Shown here one piece after another: positions 1-5,874 of a DNA stretch of 15,526 bases. Under the pieces are notes generated by a model. The model did not search any database. It was not told the DNA's origin and saw nothing but the letters and a program-made list of their open reading frames with translations. Position 1 is the first letter of the stretch. Every line of letters starts with the position of its first letter. This DNA is from an uncultured Clostridia bacterium (lineage in GTDB: Bacteria; Bacillota; Clostridia; Christensenellales; Borkfalkiaceae), in the NCBI GenBank assembly GCA_934230055.1, contig CAKQEE010000011.1, positions 1-15,526 on the forward strand, given 5' to 3'. The translations under genes and the position numbers were made by a program.

Positions 1-79
1 AAAAGTGTGCTATAATATAATCGCACAGTTAAGTAGGACCGTTATAAGTTTCAATTTTTACACAACTCCGACAAAATAT

Positions 80-108
80 TTGCTATGTTTTGCCGAGTGG
101 TCTATACT
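80..108 (+). promoter_or_regulatory. Sigma-A-type promoter upstream of the lipoprotein gene
   Basis: A TTGCTA -35 box (80-85) and a TATACT -10 box (103-108) are separated by exactly 17 bp. Transcription would start near 115 and run through the hairpin at 147-194 into the lipoprotein gene. A second extended -10 (TGC TATAAT, 8-16) sits at the left edge of the window; its -35 would lie outside. Both are read from sequence only. Confidence 0.5.
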
Positions 109-146
109 GTGAAAGCTATATAGATAATTTTGGTAAATAACAATAT

Positions 147-200
147 AGCGCGTAGGATTGTGGGGCGTTGTGTGTCCCTATGTTCCTACGCGCTGTTTTT
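147..200 (+). terminator. Leader hairpin followed by T-run (attenuator or sRNA terminator)
   Basis: A perfect 11-bp inverted repeat (AGCGCGTAGGA at 147-157, TCCTACGCGCT at 184-194) encloses a 26-nt loop and is followed by GTTTTT (195-200). This has the form of an intrinsic terminator, but it lies between a good promoter and the RBS of the next gene. It could attenuate that gene or end a short RNA of about 85 nt starting near 115. The loop is longer than usual; GGGG (162-165) and TCCC (175-178) could pair inside it. Confidence 0.5.
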
Positions 201-315
201 ATATCAATGATAGGAGGATAGACCAATGGGCTATTGTTATTTGTTACAATTTGTTTTGAAGGCAAAAAAGAGGTGCAATAGAATTAACCAAAATTTGTTA
301 AAAGGAGATAGTTTT

Positions 316-960
316 ATGAAAGAGCGAGCATGCGGCAGTAAAGCGTTTTGGCTAATTATGCTTGCGTTTTTAATGACGTTTTCGTTGGTTGGATGCAGTG
401 GTGGTGAAAAAGACGTTGGGCTAAAAGCGGGATTTGAAACAGGGTCAGGTGAGCCCTCGCCGTCTATTAACGTTGCGTTTATAACTGAGAAATCACGACT
501 AAAAGTCGGCGAGGATTTGACTGTAACTGTTTGTTACGGCTCAAATAACGGTACGGCAACAATCGATCCCTCTCCCTTGACCGTTACGGCGGAATTATTC
601 ATGAGTCGTGGACATTTTCGTGACGGTATAGAAAATCCTAAACCAATTGTAGAAGACATATTATTACGGGAAATAGCAGACTTTGGGGCGGAAGAGTACA
701 AGTGGATAATAGAAGCCAACGGAAAATTTGTTGGCAAGCAAGAAACCGTACTGATCCCCGCGGAATGGTTTATTGACGATATTGGAGCCTTCTCTTGGGT
801 GTTGACTTCACTTTGCACCTTTTCCGAAGACAGTCCTGAAAGGGAAATACGGGAAAGTGGCAGCATAGCGTTATACTACAGAATAGACGGAGAAAACGTT
901 ATACTCTATGCGAGTTTCCACGATTTCGTCAATGACGTACGAAAAAGCTACAAAACATAA
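316..960 (+). CDS. Putative secreted lipoprotein, function unknown
   Basis: The gene encodes 214 aa from ATG 316, which has AAAGGAGAT at 300-309 in front of it. The N-terminus is a classic lipoprotein signal: basic start (MKER), hydrophobic core, then lipobox LVGC with the lipidated Cys at residue 27. A Gly/Ser-rich stretch follows. The mature part of about 188 aa alternates short hydrophobic strands with charged turns, suggesting an all-beta, possibly Ig-like fold, but I recognise no family. The frame is open further upstream to ATG 226, which has its own AGGAGG (212-217). That start would place about 30 extra residues before the signal peptide, so 316 is preferred. Codon use is more AT-rich and less GCG/GGC-biased than in the genes beyond 2160. 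The gene has its own promoter and terminator, so it is probably monocistronic. Outer-surface location is inferred from the lipobox. Confidence 0.75.
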   Translation: MKERACGSKAFWLIMLAFLMTFSLVGCSGGEKDVGLKAGFETGSGEPSPSINVAFITEKSRLKVGEDLTVTVCYGSNNGTATIDPSPLTVTAELFMSRGHFRDGIENPKPIVEDILLREIADFGAEEYKWIIEANGKFVGKQETVLIPAEWFIDDIGAFSWVLTSLCTFSEDSPEREIRESGSIALYYRIDGENVILYASFHDFVNDVRKSYKT

Positions 961-996
961 AAAGCACAAGATTTAGTAGGTCTTGTGCTTTTTTGT
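958..996 (+). terminator. Intrinsic terminator of the lipoprotein gene
   Basis: A 10-bp perfect stem (AAGCACAAGA 962-971, TCTTGTGCTT 981-990) with a 9-nt loop is followed by a T-run to 994. It starts directly at the stop codon. The A-rich 5' flank also pairs with the T-run, so it could act in both directions. Confidence 0.85.
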
Positions 997-1138
997 TGCT
1001 ATATTTTGTGTTTTGTGTCCTTCGCGGAATATTTGAATTCAGGAGCTGCATTTCAGTACTTTTTTTAAAAAAGGGGATTTGAACTGTCGATTTCGCCTTA
1101 ATTTCCGCTTGACGCCTACAATTTAATATAAATCTTTT
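997..1138. other. AT-rich stretch without a recognisable gene
   Basis: I see no supportable ORF here. The only notable word is GGGGATTTGAAC at 1073-1084, which also occurs in the same orientation in the T-arm of the fMet tRNA gene at 1704-1715. A run of T and A around 1060-1072 precedes it. The stretch may be decayed DNA. Confidence 0.3.
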
Positions 1139-1174
1139 AAGAGAGAACAAGGATAAATGTTCTCTCTTTTTTTA
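1139..1174 (+). terminator. Intrinsic terminator-like hairpin
   Basis: An 11-bp perfect stem (AAGAGAGAACA 1139-1149, TGTTCTCTCTT 1158-1168) with an 8-nt loop runs into seven T residues. No intact gene lies just upstream on either strand, so this may be the terminator of a lost plus-strand gene. Confidence 0.7.
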
Positions 1175-1215
1175 TGCCGTTTCGAGGGGTGATTTCCTAT
1201 TTACGGTGAGAAAAA

Positions 1216-1446
1216 TTATAATAATAACAGTAAATCGAAAGGAGTTTTCAATGAAATATCGAACGCCGTTAAGCCTGCGTCCGCTTTTTCGTGCACGATA
1301 ACGCTGTAAATCGTATTGCCGACAACTTTTTCGCACGTTCTCGTATATTCGCCGTTCGGTTCTTTCTTACAAACGGTAAATATACTTGCTTTTGGTTTTG
1401 TGCTTTGCTTTATGTTTTTAGCCGTGTTTCCGTAAATATAATCTCC
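1216..1446 (-). pseudogene. Coding-like minus-strand frame lacking a normal start; possible TnpW-like relic
   Basis: Read on the minus strand, codons from 1446 down to the TAA at 1216-1218 give about 76 residues with codon use like the real genes of the window. The middle reads ...ASIFTVCKKEPNGEYTRTC, then a GNTxYxVxVH-type segment and AGLTAFDI. The GNT-x-Y-x-V-x-V-H pattern faintly resembles small transposon-encoded TnpW proteins, but I cannot confirm this. An AAGGAG lies at 1443-1448, but the codon at the right distance is ATT (1437-1435), not ATG, and a TAA precedes the frame. The last dozen residues (Leu-rich) look non-coding. It is best read as a start-less or truncated relic; a rare ATT start is the alternative. 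Confidence 0.3.
1251..1301 (+). other. 16-codon ORF with strong RBS (gene-start relic or leader peptide)
   Basis: ATG 1251 is preceded at ideal spacing by AAAGGAG (1238-1244), and a TATAAT lies at 1217-1222 with only a weak -35 (TTCCTA, 1194-1199). The product is 16 residues ending in RPLFRAR. It overlaps the minus-strand coding-like frame head-on, so at most one is functional. It may be the 5' end of a gene whose body has been lost. Confidence 0.25.
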
Positions 1447-1465
1447 TTAACGCTCCGTCAAAAGG

Positions 1466-1523
1466 AAATAAAACGAGCCCTGATATAAAATCGGGATATA
1501 AAATCGGGGTTCGTTTTATTTTT
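1466..1523. terminator. Bidirectional terminator with a tandem 13-bp repeat in its loop
   Basis: A 15-bp stem with one G-T wobble (1466-1480 with 1507-1521) is A-rich on the left and T-rich on the right, so it can terminate both strands. The loop is almost entirely two exact copies of GATATAAAATCGG (1482-1494 and 1495-1507); the second copy runs into the right arm. Confidence 0.65.
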
Positions 1524-1563
1524 GCGGAAAAAAATAAAAACTTTTTCGTTGCGGCGATAAAAA

Positions 1564-1608
1564 CTATCTTCTTCGCTGTCGCAGGATGCGGTTGCCTCGA
1601 CCGTCCAT
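1564..1608 (-). other. 14-residue Arg-rich ORF with strong RBS
   Basis: On the minus strand, GGAGGAGG (1618-1611) is followed by ATG (1608-1606) and 14 codons, MDGRGNRILRQRRR, ending in TAG at 1566-1564. It lies downstream of the tRNA-fMet terminator in the same orientation. I know no family for it. It is probably fortuitous, but the RBS is much better than chance ORFs normally have. Confidence 0.2.
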
Positions 1609-1650
1609 GACCTCCTCCGTTGGTCAGTCGATTCAAATCCCCGTGCGGAA

Positions 1651-1686
1651 AAAAGAAAAAGCAGTACAAACGATTTTGTACTGCTA
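1651..1686 (-). terminator. Intrinsic terminator of the tRNA-fMet transcript
   Basis: On the minus strand an 11-bp perfect stem (AGCAGTACAAA at 1685-1675 with its complement 1670-1660) and a 4-nt loop are followed by TTTTTCTTTTTT. It begins 6 bp beyond the CCA end of the tRNA, as expected for a single-gene tRNA transcript. Confidence 0.9.
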
Positions 1687-1691
1687 TACTT

Positions 1692-1769
<78 letters not shown>

Positions 1770-1823
1770 ATACGTTTTCTGCACAAAGAGAAAAAATCTA
1801 GCCCTCTCTCAAAGTGCTAACCT

Positions 1824-1852
1824 ATAATAAACCATTTTTATCGATTTGTCAA
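1824..1852 (-). promoter_or_regulatory. Consensus promoter for tRNA-fMet
   Basis: On the minus strand a perfect TTGACA -35 (1852-1847), a 17-bp spacer and a TATTAT -10 (1829-1824) lie about 55 bp before the mature tRNA 5' end. A consensus promoter is usual for stable RNA genes. Confidence 0.85.
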
Positions 1853-2020
1853 CCGAATAGAGGGCATATTTTTAAGTTTTTTTGTCGAAAGAAAAATCGT
1901 TCGGCAGACAAAATATTCTGCTTTTCGGCAAAACCGACGCAAAGCGGATATATAAAAGCAAAAAAACAATATAAATTATTTTTAATTATTCAAAAACAAA
2001 TTTTTTGAGCGTTTTTTTCG
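1853..2020. other. AT-rich intergenic spacer between divergent promoters
   Basis: The spacer separates the leftward tRNA-fMet promoter from the rightward HAD-gene promoter. I see no ORF or RNA in it. An imperfect A/T-rich inverted repeat (about 2009-2033, GCG-T7-C with G-A8-GC) overlaps the -35 of the next promoter and may simply be a bent tract. Confidence 0.4.
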
Positions 2021-2049
2021 TTGAAAAAAAAGCGTAAATATAGTACAAT
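2021..2049 (+). promoter_or_regulatory. Promoter for the HAD/DUF1538/PII gene run
   Basis: TTGAAA (2021-2026), a 17-bp spacer and TACAAT (2044-2049) give a good vegetative promoter. It implies a 5' leader of about 110 nt before ATG 2167. The leader is GC-richer than the flanking DNA and contains a small hairpin (GCAAAT/ATTTGC with a 4-nt loop) around 2112-2127. Confidence 0.7.
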
Positions 2050-2166
2050 ATGTTATAAGAGAAAATTTTGATTTTATTAAAGCCCTTGTTTTGCGGCGCG
2101 TTCGGGTGCGGGCAAATGGGAATTTGCGGCAAAAAGCCTTTCGGAGCGGAGAACCACAAAGAAAAG

Positions 2167-2838
2167 ATGATAAAAGCAATACTTTTGGATATAGACAATA
2201 CTCTGCTCGATTTTAACGAGAGTGCCTCACTTGCAATGGGGGAAGCTTTTGTTGAACACGGTTTGCCCTTTAAAAAAGAAAATTTTGCGACTTTTAAGCG
2301 CGTAAACGACTCTTTATGGCTTAAAATAGAGAGCGGGGAAATTACGAGAACACAACTTCACGCAACGAGGTTTAACCTTATTTTAAAAGAACTTGACCTT
2401 AAATACGACGGCACGCTTGTGGAAAAGAGTTTTTTAAGCGACCTTAATCATTGCGCGGTGCAGGTGGAGGGCGCGGAAGAAATTCTTAAATATCTTTCCG
2501 AAAAATACACGCTTTGCACGGCAAGCAACGCGCCGACCGTTCAGAACAGAACGAGGTTGAGATATTCGGGACTTAATAAGTATTTTACGCACGAATTCAT
2601 TTCGGAAGAGATGGGATTTGCAAAGCCCGACCCGCGATTTTTCGACTTTTGCTTCCGAAAGCTTTCACCCGTAACCAAAGAAGAAACGGTTATGATAGGC
2701 GATTCTCTTACGGCGGACGTGGCGGGCGCGGTAAATTACGGGATTAAAACCGTTTGGTTTAACCGCGACGGTAAAAAAGCCTGTGCAGACGGCGTAACGG
2801 AGATTAAAAATTTGACTGAAATTAAAAATATCCTGTGA
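2167..2838 (+). CDS. HAD-family hydrolase, YjjG-like (noncanonical pyrimidine) 5'-nucleotidase
   Basis: The 223-aa protein has all four haloacid dehalogenase motifs: motif I DIDNT (residues 8-12, nucleophile Asp8 and acid/base Asp10), motif II around Ser120, motif III Lys153 in AKPDP, and motif IV GDS...D (Asp179, Asp184). Residues 13-90 form the helical C1 cap. Layout and phrases such as WLKIESGEITRTQL and ISEEMGFAKPDPRFFDF match E. coli YjjG, a cytosolic phosphatase that removes phosphate from noncanonical pyrimidine nucleotides. Substrates of HAD enzymes cannot be read from sequence, so only the family is secure. ATG 2167 is chosen because motif I starts eight residues later as in the family; the frame stays open to a TTG at 2068 without an RBS. 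The RBS is weak (AAAGAAAAG just before the start). It is the first gene after the promoter and lies 62 bp before the DUF1538 gene. Confidence 0.85.
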   Translation: MIKAILLDIDNTLLDFNESASLAMGEAFVEHGLPFKKENFATFKRVNDSLWLKIESGEITRTQLHATRFNLILKELDLKYDGTLVEKSFLSDLNHCAVQVEGAEEILKYLSEKYTLCTASNAPTVQNRTRLRYSGLNKYFTHEFISEEMGFAKPDPRFFDFCFRKLSPVTKEETVMIGDSLTADVAGAVNYGIKTVWFNRDGKKACADGVTEIKNLTEIKNIL

Positions 2839-2900
2839 AAACGGGGTACTCGAAACGGTGATAAGCGAAAACAAAAAACGTACGAAACGGGAGGTAGCGG

Positions 2901-4436
2901 GTGAAGAGCAGAAGAACTTTCAAGAAAACAAAAACCGTAGTATTCGATAAAATCAAGGAAGCTTTTTCTTCGGTTTTGCCTATAACGATTATAATTTTCG
3001 TCCTCAGCGCAACGATAACGCCGTTAGAAAGCGGGCTTTTTCTTGCGTTCCTTCTGGGCGCGTTGCTTACGATAATCGGCATAGGTCTGTTTACTCTCGG
3101 CGCGGATACGGCAATGACGCCGATAGGCGAATACGTCGGTTCGACGGTTATGCGTTACAAAAAAGTTTGGCTTATAATTCCCGTGTTCTTTGTTCTTGGT
3201 GTGCTGATAACCATATCCGAACCCGACTTGCAGGTGCTTGCGGGGCAGCTTTCGGAAACGATAAACAACTACGTGCTGCTTCTTACGGTAGGCGCGGGCG
3301 TAGGAATTTTCCTCGTAGTGGCGTTATTAAGAATTTTGCTTAAAATAAAGCTTAAATACGTTCTTCTCGTTTTATATACGGCGGTGTTCGTGCTGTCCTT
3401 TTTCGTTCCCGAAACCTTCGTTCCGCTCGCGTTCGATTCGGGCGGGGTTACCACGGGACCGATGAGTGTGCCTTTTATTATAGCAATAGGCACCGGTATT
3501 GCGGCGATGCGTAACGACGACGGCGCGGAAGAAGACAGCTTCGGTCTTACCGCTTTGTGTTCGGTAGGTCCTATTCTCGCGGTAATGATACTCGGTCTGA
3601 TTTATCGCCCCGAATCTTTCGACGTAACTAAAACGGAGATTATAGCGGTAACCGATTCGAAAGATCTTTTAAGGCAGTTCGCGATTAGAACGCCCGCTTA
3701 TATGAAGGAAGTTGCGATAGCACTTTTGCCGATAGCCTGCTTCTATTTTATATTCAGGCTGTTCGGGAATAAAAACGACAAGCGCAGCACCGTTAAAATT
3801 CTTATCGGTTTGCTGTATACGTACGTGGGACTAGTGCTGTTCCTTCTCGGCGTAAACGTCGGCTTCTTGCAGGTAGGTAACTATCTCGGCGGCGCGATAG
3901 GAGAACTTTCTTACAGTTGGATAATGGTGCCGATAGGCTTTTTGATAGGCTTTTTCGTGGTTGCGGCGGAACCTGCGGTACACGTTTTGACAAAGCAAGT
4001 ATACGAAATAACTGCGGGTGCGGTGCCTAAAAAAGCACTTTCCGTAAGCCTTATGATAGGCGTGGGCGTTTCCGTTGCGTTGTCTATGCTTCGGATACTT
4101 CTGCACATTTCTATAATGTATTTTCTTATACCCGCATACGTAATCTCCCTTGCTCTTTCGTTCGTGGTGCCGGATATTTTTACGGCGATAGCGTTCGATT
4201 CGGGCGGCGTTGCTTCTGGCGCGATGACCTCCGGCTTCGTGCTGCCGCTGGCACTCGGGTTTTGCAGAGCGGTAAGCGGAGACGCGGCTATCGCTACGGA
4301 AGGGTTCGGCGTGGTTGCGTTCGTTGCGATGACACCTCTCATCACCATTCAGATTTTAGGTCTTGTTTATAAATTCAAACAGAAGTCCGCGGAGAAGAAG
4401 GCGGAAACCGCGGAACAAGAAGAGATTATAGGTTAG
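2901..4436 (+). CDS. DUF1538 family integral membrane protein (putative transporter)
   Basis: The 511-aa, very hydrophobic protein is built from two homologous halves offset by about 250 residues. Paired landmarks are LFTLGADT (63-70) with LFLLGVNV (313-320), SEPDLQVL (106-113) with AEPAVHVL (356-363), and AFDSGGV (177-183) with AFDSGGV (431-437), each followed by a Gly/Ala-rich membrane segment. I count roughly ten to twelve membrane segments. This is the DUF1538 layout; the inverted or tandem duplication and the conserved acidic residues in the membrane (Glu107, Asp179, Glu357, Asp433) suggest a secondary transporter or ion channel, but no substrate is established that I can name. The start is GTG 2901 with GGGAGG at 2889-2894. 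The PII-like gene begins 9 bp after the stop and its RBS overlaps the stop codon, so the two are translated together. The C-terminal tail (from about 493) is charged and cytosolic. Confidence 0.85.
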   Translation: MKSRRTFKKTKTVVFDKIKEAFSSVLPITIIIFVLSATITPLESGLFLAFLLGALLTIIGIGLFTLGADTAMTPIGEYVGSTVMRYKKVWLIIPVFFVLGVLITISEPDLQVLAGQLSETINNYVLLLTVGAGVGIFLVVALLRILLKIKLKYVLLVLYTAVFVLSFFVPETFVPLAFDSGGVTTGPMSVPFIIAIGTGIAAMRNDDGAEEDSFGLTALCSVGPILAVMILGLIYRPESFDVTKTEIIAVTDSKDLLRQFAIRTPAYMKEVAIALLPIACFYFIFRLFGNKNDKRSTVKILIGLLYTYVGLVLFLLGVNVGFLQVGNYLGGAIGELSYSWIMVPIGFLIGFFVVAAEPAVHVLTKQVYEITAGAVPKKALSVSLMIGVGVSVALSMLRILLHISIMYFLIPAYVISLALSFVVPDIFTAIAFDSGGVASGAMTSGFVLPLALGFCRAVSGDAAIATEGFGVVAFVAMTPLITIQILGLVYKFKQKSAEKKAETAEQEEIIG

Positions 4437-4445
4437 GAGGAGCTT

Positions 4446-5126
4446 ATGACCGGTTATAAATGCGTTATGGTAATAACGGACAGAGAATACGGCGAGGACT
4501 TTGAGGAATTTATCAAAAAAAACGGGATAAAATCCGTCGTGACCACTCTTGCGAACGGCACGGCTATGCCTTCCGTACTCGATTCTTTCGGACTTGAAAA
4601 AACGGAAAAGATTATCCTAAGCTTTATTGCGAGTGCGGAAAAAGCCATCGAAATAAAGAAAGGACTTTACGAAGAAATGAACATTGCCGCGGCGGGCGGC
4701 GGTATCGCGGTATTTTTGCCGATAGACGGGCTTGGCGGCGAGTCTTGTCTGAAATATTTTTCCGACGAAGAGAAAAAAGGAGATTGTTCTAATATGGAAA
4801 CAGCTGATTATAAATGCGTTTTACTAACCGTTATCGCGGATAAGGGCAACAGCGACGCCGTTATGGAAGCGGCAAGGGGTGCCGGTGCGACGGGCGGGAC
4901 GGTGATAAGAGCCAAAGGCACGGGCGCGGAAATCGCCAAGTTTTTCGGCGTAACCATCAGCGCGGATAAAGAAATTATCTATATCGCCGCAAAGCGCGAA
5001 AAACGAGACGCAATTATGCGCGCCATTATGGAAAAGGCGGGCAAAAATTCGGGCGCGCACGGAATAGTGTTCTCTCTTCCCGTAGACGCGGTCGCGGGTA
5101 TTTCCGGTATGGACGCAGAGGCTTAA
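4446..5126 (+). CDS. Tandem two-domain PII-like regulatory protein
   Basis: The 226-aa protein contains two PII-like ferredoxin-fold domains, residues 1-98 and 120-219, each opening with the same pattern (YKCVMVI and YKCVLLTVI). Each ends with a Gly-rich turn then a hydrophobic strand (AAAGGGIAVFLPIDGLGG; SGAHGIVFSLPVDAVAG), the place of the nucleotide-binding B/C-loop region in PII. The second domain keeps a T-loop-like GATGGTVIRAKGTG (147-160), as in PII/NifI-type proteins; in the first domain this loop is degenerate. PII proteins are trimeric cytosolic sensors of ATP/ADP/2-oxoglutarate that bind membrane transporters through the T-loop. The gene follows DUF1538 directly (AGGAGG at 4435-4440), so it most likely regulates that membrane protein. 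Which ligand it binds is unknown. An RBS and ATG inside the gene (4776-4796) would yield the second domain alone. Confidence 0.8.
   Translation: MTGYKCVMVITDREYGEDFEEFIKKNGIKSVVTTLANGTAMPSVLDSFGLEKTEKIILSFIASAEKAIEIKKGLYEEMNIAAAGGGIAVFLPIDGLGGESCLKYFSDEEKKGDCSNMETADYKCVLLTVIADKGNSDAVMEAARGAGATGGTVIRAKGTGAEIAKFFGVTISADKEIIYIAAKREKRDAIMRAIMEKAGKNSGAHGIVFSLPVDAVAGISGMDAEA
4776..4796 (+). promoter_or_regulatory. Internal RBS and ATG before the second PII domain
   Basis: AAAGGAG (4776-4782) is followed 11 nt later by an in-frame ATG (4794-4796), Met117, just before the second PII-like domain. This is the strongest RBS-like site inside any gene of the window and lies exactly at the domain boundary. 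It may give a 110-aa single-domain protein, or be the leftover start of an ancestral separate gene. Confidence 0.45.
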
Positions 5127-5130
5127 AAAG

Positions 5131-5805
5131 ATGTCCGAATCGCCGAACGAATCATTATTGAATAATAAGGAAAACTCGCAGGAAAATTCACAGGATACCC
5201 CGCGTGAAAATTCGCTTGAAAATTTGCAGAAAAACCCGCAGGATACTTTGCGGGAAAACTCGTGTGAAAGTTCGCTCGAAGCCCCGCGCGTAAGCTTTGC
5301 GGCAGATAACCCGAGCGGGCAATTTTCCGATAAAAACGATTATGCGGCGGAGCTGCAAAAAACGGGCGCGATAGCGTTCGTTCCGAGCGGCGTGAGTATG
5401 TGGCCCACACTTAAAAACCGTGGACAAACGGTAATCGTCACCGCTAAAAAAGAACGGCTGAAACGGTACGACGTCGCGCTGTTTATAAGAAGAGACGGCA
5501 AATACGTTCTGCACCGCGTGATGGAACAAAAAGAGGGCGGATATATCATTTGCGGAGATAGCCAGTTCGTAACGGAGAACGTTAAAGAAGAACAGGTTAT
5601 CGGCGTGATGGAAGGTTTTTACCGCGGCAAGAAGTATATTTCGTGCGAGGACGAAGCTTATAAAAAAGAAGTGGAAGAGTGGTTTGCCAAAAAAACGCGC
5701 AGAAAGATTAAACTTAAAGTATTTTATTTTTTCCGCGGCGTAAGGGGCAAGCTCGGCGCGGCGGCAAGAAAGCTGGGTTTAAGAAAGAATAAAGAAAAGA
5801 TTTAA
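5131..5805 (+). CDS. S24/S26 signal-peptidase-like serine protease with repetitive N-terminus
   Basis: Of 224 residues, about 80-165 form an S26 peptidase-like core: PSGVSMWPTL with the presumed nucleophile Ser89, YDVALFIR, then YVLHRVM with His128, CGDS with Asp143, and VIGVM. His in the HRV position rather than Lys points to the Ser-His type seen in SipW/ER-like signal peptidases. Unlike those it has no hydrophobic membrane anchor before the core. Residues 1-70 are Asn/Gln/Ser/Glu-rich and contain two copies of a 16-residue unit (QDTxRENSxE at 21-30 and 37-46) plus a partial third. The C-terminus (188-224) is strongly basic with a short aromatic patch and might bind membrane or nucleic acid. 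It begins 4 bp after the PII gene; the RBS is a modest AGAGG (5117-5121). Substrate unknown; a processing protease is the best guess. Confidence 0.65.
   Translation: MSESPNESLLNNKENSQENSQDTPRENSLENLQKNPQDTLRENSCESSLEAPRVSFAADNPSGQFSDKNDYAAELQKTGAIAFVPSGVSMWPTLKNRGQTVIVTAKKERLKRYDVALFIRRDGKYVLHRVMEQKEGGYIICGDSQFVTENVKEEQVIGVMEGFYRGKKYISCEDEAYKKEVEEWFAKKTRRKIKLKVFYFFRGVRGKLGAAARKLGLRKNKEKI
5191..5270 (+). repeat. 48-bp (16-codon) tandem repeat within the protease gene
   Basis: Units begin at 5191 and 5239 (CAGGATAC...GAAAA(T/C)TCG) and encode QDTxRENSxE-type stretches; shorter related pieces (GGAAAACTCGCAGGAAAATTC) lie just upstream. The third-position differences show the copies are not recent. 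Confidence 0.6.
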
Positions 5806-5827
5806 GAAAAAAACGAAAAATCATAGG

Positions 5828-5860
5828 GCGGTAAAGGACGAAATAATAGATATTTACCGC
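5828..5860 (+). promoter_or_regulatory. Hairpin immediately upstream of the proA RBS
   Basis: An 8-bp perfect stem (GCGGTAAA 5828-5835, TTTACCGC 5853-5860) with a 17-nt loop ends one base before the RBS AAAGGGA (5861-5867). There is no T-run, so it is not a terminator. It may be a translation-control or mRNA-stability element; this is inference. Confidence 0.4.
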
Positions 5861-5874
5861 AAAGGGAAAACCGA

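Noticed and set aside
1291..1488. A 65-codon plus-strand open frame
   Set aside because: It has no RBS, its residues are dominated by Phe/Arg/Ile as in a complement of coding-like DNA, and it runs into the terminator stem.
1482..1507. Possible CRISPR or satellite repeat
   Set aside because: There are only two 13-bp copies with no spacer; they belong to a terminator loop.
1589..1645. A second, plus-strand tRNA gene
   Set aside because: It shows a T-loop-like word and loose similarity to tRNA-Met, but the anticodon, T and acceptor stems do not pair and there is no CCA; at most a decayed copy.
2068..2166. N-terminal extension of the HAD gene from a TTG at 2068
   Set aside because: No RBS precedes the TTG, and HAD motif I belongs within about ten residues of the start; the GC-rich stretch is more likely a 5' leader.
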